From the NCBI GenBank assembly GCA_028753945.1, contig JAPNXP010000002.1, forward strand, positions 248,001 through 312,000: a stretch of 64,000 nucleotides of DNA, given 5' to 3'. Positions 62,830 through 64,000 of this stretch are shown here, piece after piece. Both the position numbers and the translations under genes were made by a program. The DNA comes from Hexactinellida sp. DTS-2022. Lineage: Eukaryota; Porifera; Hexactinellida. The notes beneath the pieces were generated by a model. That model made no database searches and was not told the DNA's origin. It saw only the letters and a list, made by a program, of their open reading frames with translations. Every line of letters begins with the position of its first letter. The stretch's first letter is position 1.

Positions 62830-64000
62830 CTAATAGGAGTATTTATAAAGTTCCCGACTTACAATACCGCTATGACCATTTCGTGCCAAATCCGTCAGAA
62901 CAAAGTCATCTGCAAGCCTATAGAAATCCTTCCTGTGTTCAACATTTTTTATAACTTTCCCCCAGTAAGACAAGCAGCTTTTAAGCGTATTTTTTAATTC
63001 TCCATTTTCGAAAATTTCGGAAAGAACGAATTTACAAAACGGGGCCTGATAATGTTGTAGGTCGAATTCTCCGAGACATTTCAATATCCTAGTGATGCGA
63101 AGGTAGTTATGGAATGAGGAATTCAAGAGCCTATATTGCTGCTTTTGGTATTCATCTGAGCGCGCAATATTCCCTGAATCTCGATTGGCCAATTTCATTC
63201 CGAAAAAGTCGAGCATTAATTCATAGCTCTTTATAAGCCTACCTTTCACTTCAATGTTTGATTTTAGTTTTTCGATTTCGTGTTTTTGTAGCGGTTGTGC
63301 ACGATTGTTTAGGCCTTGTTCTTGTATAGGAAATAACCACTGTATGTATCCATGGTGTTGTTCCAACATATCGTATTGCTTCATCCAGTCTTCGTGAATA
63401 ATGTCGATAAAATTTCCGTTGGGAGATGATGGCAGTTGATTTAAGTAGAATTCTAAATTTAGATTCCATTCAAGGTGTTGTTTGGTGTTTGGATAACCAT
63501 CTAAGTACCTATTTGAGAAAATTCAATTTAGTACAGAATTTAACAGGAAAATATACAAAATTTAGATAAACCCAATTATGATTACATACCTTTCTGTGTC
63601 TTCTGTTGCCCAGTAACCACCCATTAACTTTTGTAAATCCTTCGAAAGAGAATTTACGAAATTTTCCCACTCTTTTTGCAATTTTTTCTTTGTGCTACGT
63701 AGCTCGCGATTTGGAGAATTATCAGTGGCACTTTCCTTACCTGCACCTTTTGAAGCGCCACTTTCATTTTTGCCACTTTTTGCAACTTTTTTGTTTGAAT
63801 TTTTAACTTGTATCCATTCACCTTCATCATCATCATCATCGGGATTTTTCTCTGTGGACACAATCTCTTTCTCATCTGGAACTAATAAGGGTTCAGTTTC
63901 AGTTCCAGTTGTAGAATCAATTGGCTTGGATATAACTTTCGAGTTTTCATCCTCAATCACATGATCGGATTTATTTATATCCTGGGTGGTTATGTTTTGT
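62830..64000 (-). CDS. OGFR: OGFR-family protein (N-terminus off the window)
   Basis: Exons 64000(open)..63590 and 63508..62830 join in phase (ER|YLDGYP). The opioid growth factor receptor conserved domain occupies most of the second exon: MEQHH-type core in YDMLEQHHGYIQWLFP, then SYELMLDFFGMKLANRDSG, LRITRILKCLGEFDLQHYQ and APFCKFVLSEIF. Vertebrate OGFR binds Met-enkephalin and restrains proliferation at the nuclear envelope; the function in simple animals is unknown. The upstream exon is acidic then Lys-rich (DDDDDEGEWIQVKNSNKK) and predicted disordered, with TTGTETEP from the GGAACT motif. An in-frame GTAAGT after GHSGI (62862-62857) might splice to a further exon; otherwise translation stops at 62830. 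Confidence 0.88.

Overview
The window is animal nuclear DNA from a compact, AT-rich genome. Genes are split by short GT-AG introns, lie on both strands and are packed at roughly one per 3.5 kb. Several encode metazoan-type proteins: nanos, Mind bomb, RACGAP1, an Rnd-type Rho GTPase, SNAPC5, OGFR and SERCA. TATA boxes sit about 35-55 bp upstream of many start codons. I cannot name the species. A small-genome invertebrate, such as an early-branching animal or another compact lineage, fits best. Several start codons were moved inward because the longest reading frames began at TTG or GTG rather than ATG.

Layout. 0.1-2.9 kb (-): 5' three exons of ACAD11 (aminoglycoside-phosphotransferase-like plus acyl-CoA dehydrogenase domains). 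3.0-5.3 kb (+): a doubtful coding fragment and an unknown 585-residue protein. 5.4-7.8 kb (+): mitochondrial tRNA modification protein MTO1. 9.7-10.7 kb (-): a small SH2 adaptor with a myristoylation-type N-terminus. 10.7-16.3 kb: gene-free and repeat-rich. 16.3-18.3 kb (+): Rnd-like GTPase. 20.5 kb (+): nanos. 21.4-28.2 kb: five intronless GPR157/cAMP-receptor-like GPCRs. 28.4-33.4 kb: a 5 kb DNA transposon with very long inverted repeats and a 9-bp target duplication. 33.6 kb (+): SNAPC5-like. 34.5-37.0 kb: two more GPCRs of the same family. 37.4-41.6 kb (+): Mind-bomb-like E3 ligase without its N-terminal substrate-binding module. 43.6-46.3 kb (-): RACGAP1. 46.8-47.2 kb (-): small unknown protein. 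49.4-50.3 kb (+): ArfGAP-C2 protein. 53.2-61.3 kb (-): complete ten-exon SERCA calcium pump. 62.8-64.0 kb (-): OGFR-family gene running off the window.

These genes do not form one pathway. The GPCR block is the clearest functional cluster: seven paralogues made by local duplication. RACGAP1, the Rnd GTPase and the ArfGAP all act on small GTPases but are not adjacent.

Three sequence-level patterns stand out. First, the hexamer GGAACT and its complement AGTTCC recur in introns, intergenic DNA and disordered coding regions, often as the palindrome AGTTCCAATTGGAACT just inside 5' splice sites. Second, four unrelated introns (ACAD11, MTO1, Rnd, MIB) consist partly of tandem repeats whose unit carries the 5' splice site. 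Third, many families of short inverted-repeat elements, most ending in TACAGT...ACTGTA, fill introns and spacers, in places nested inside one another.
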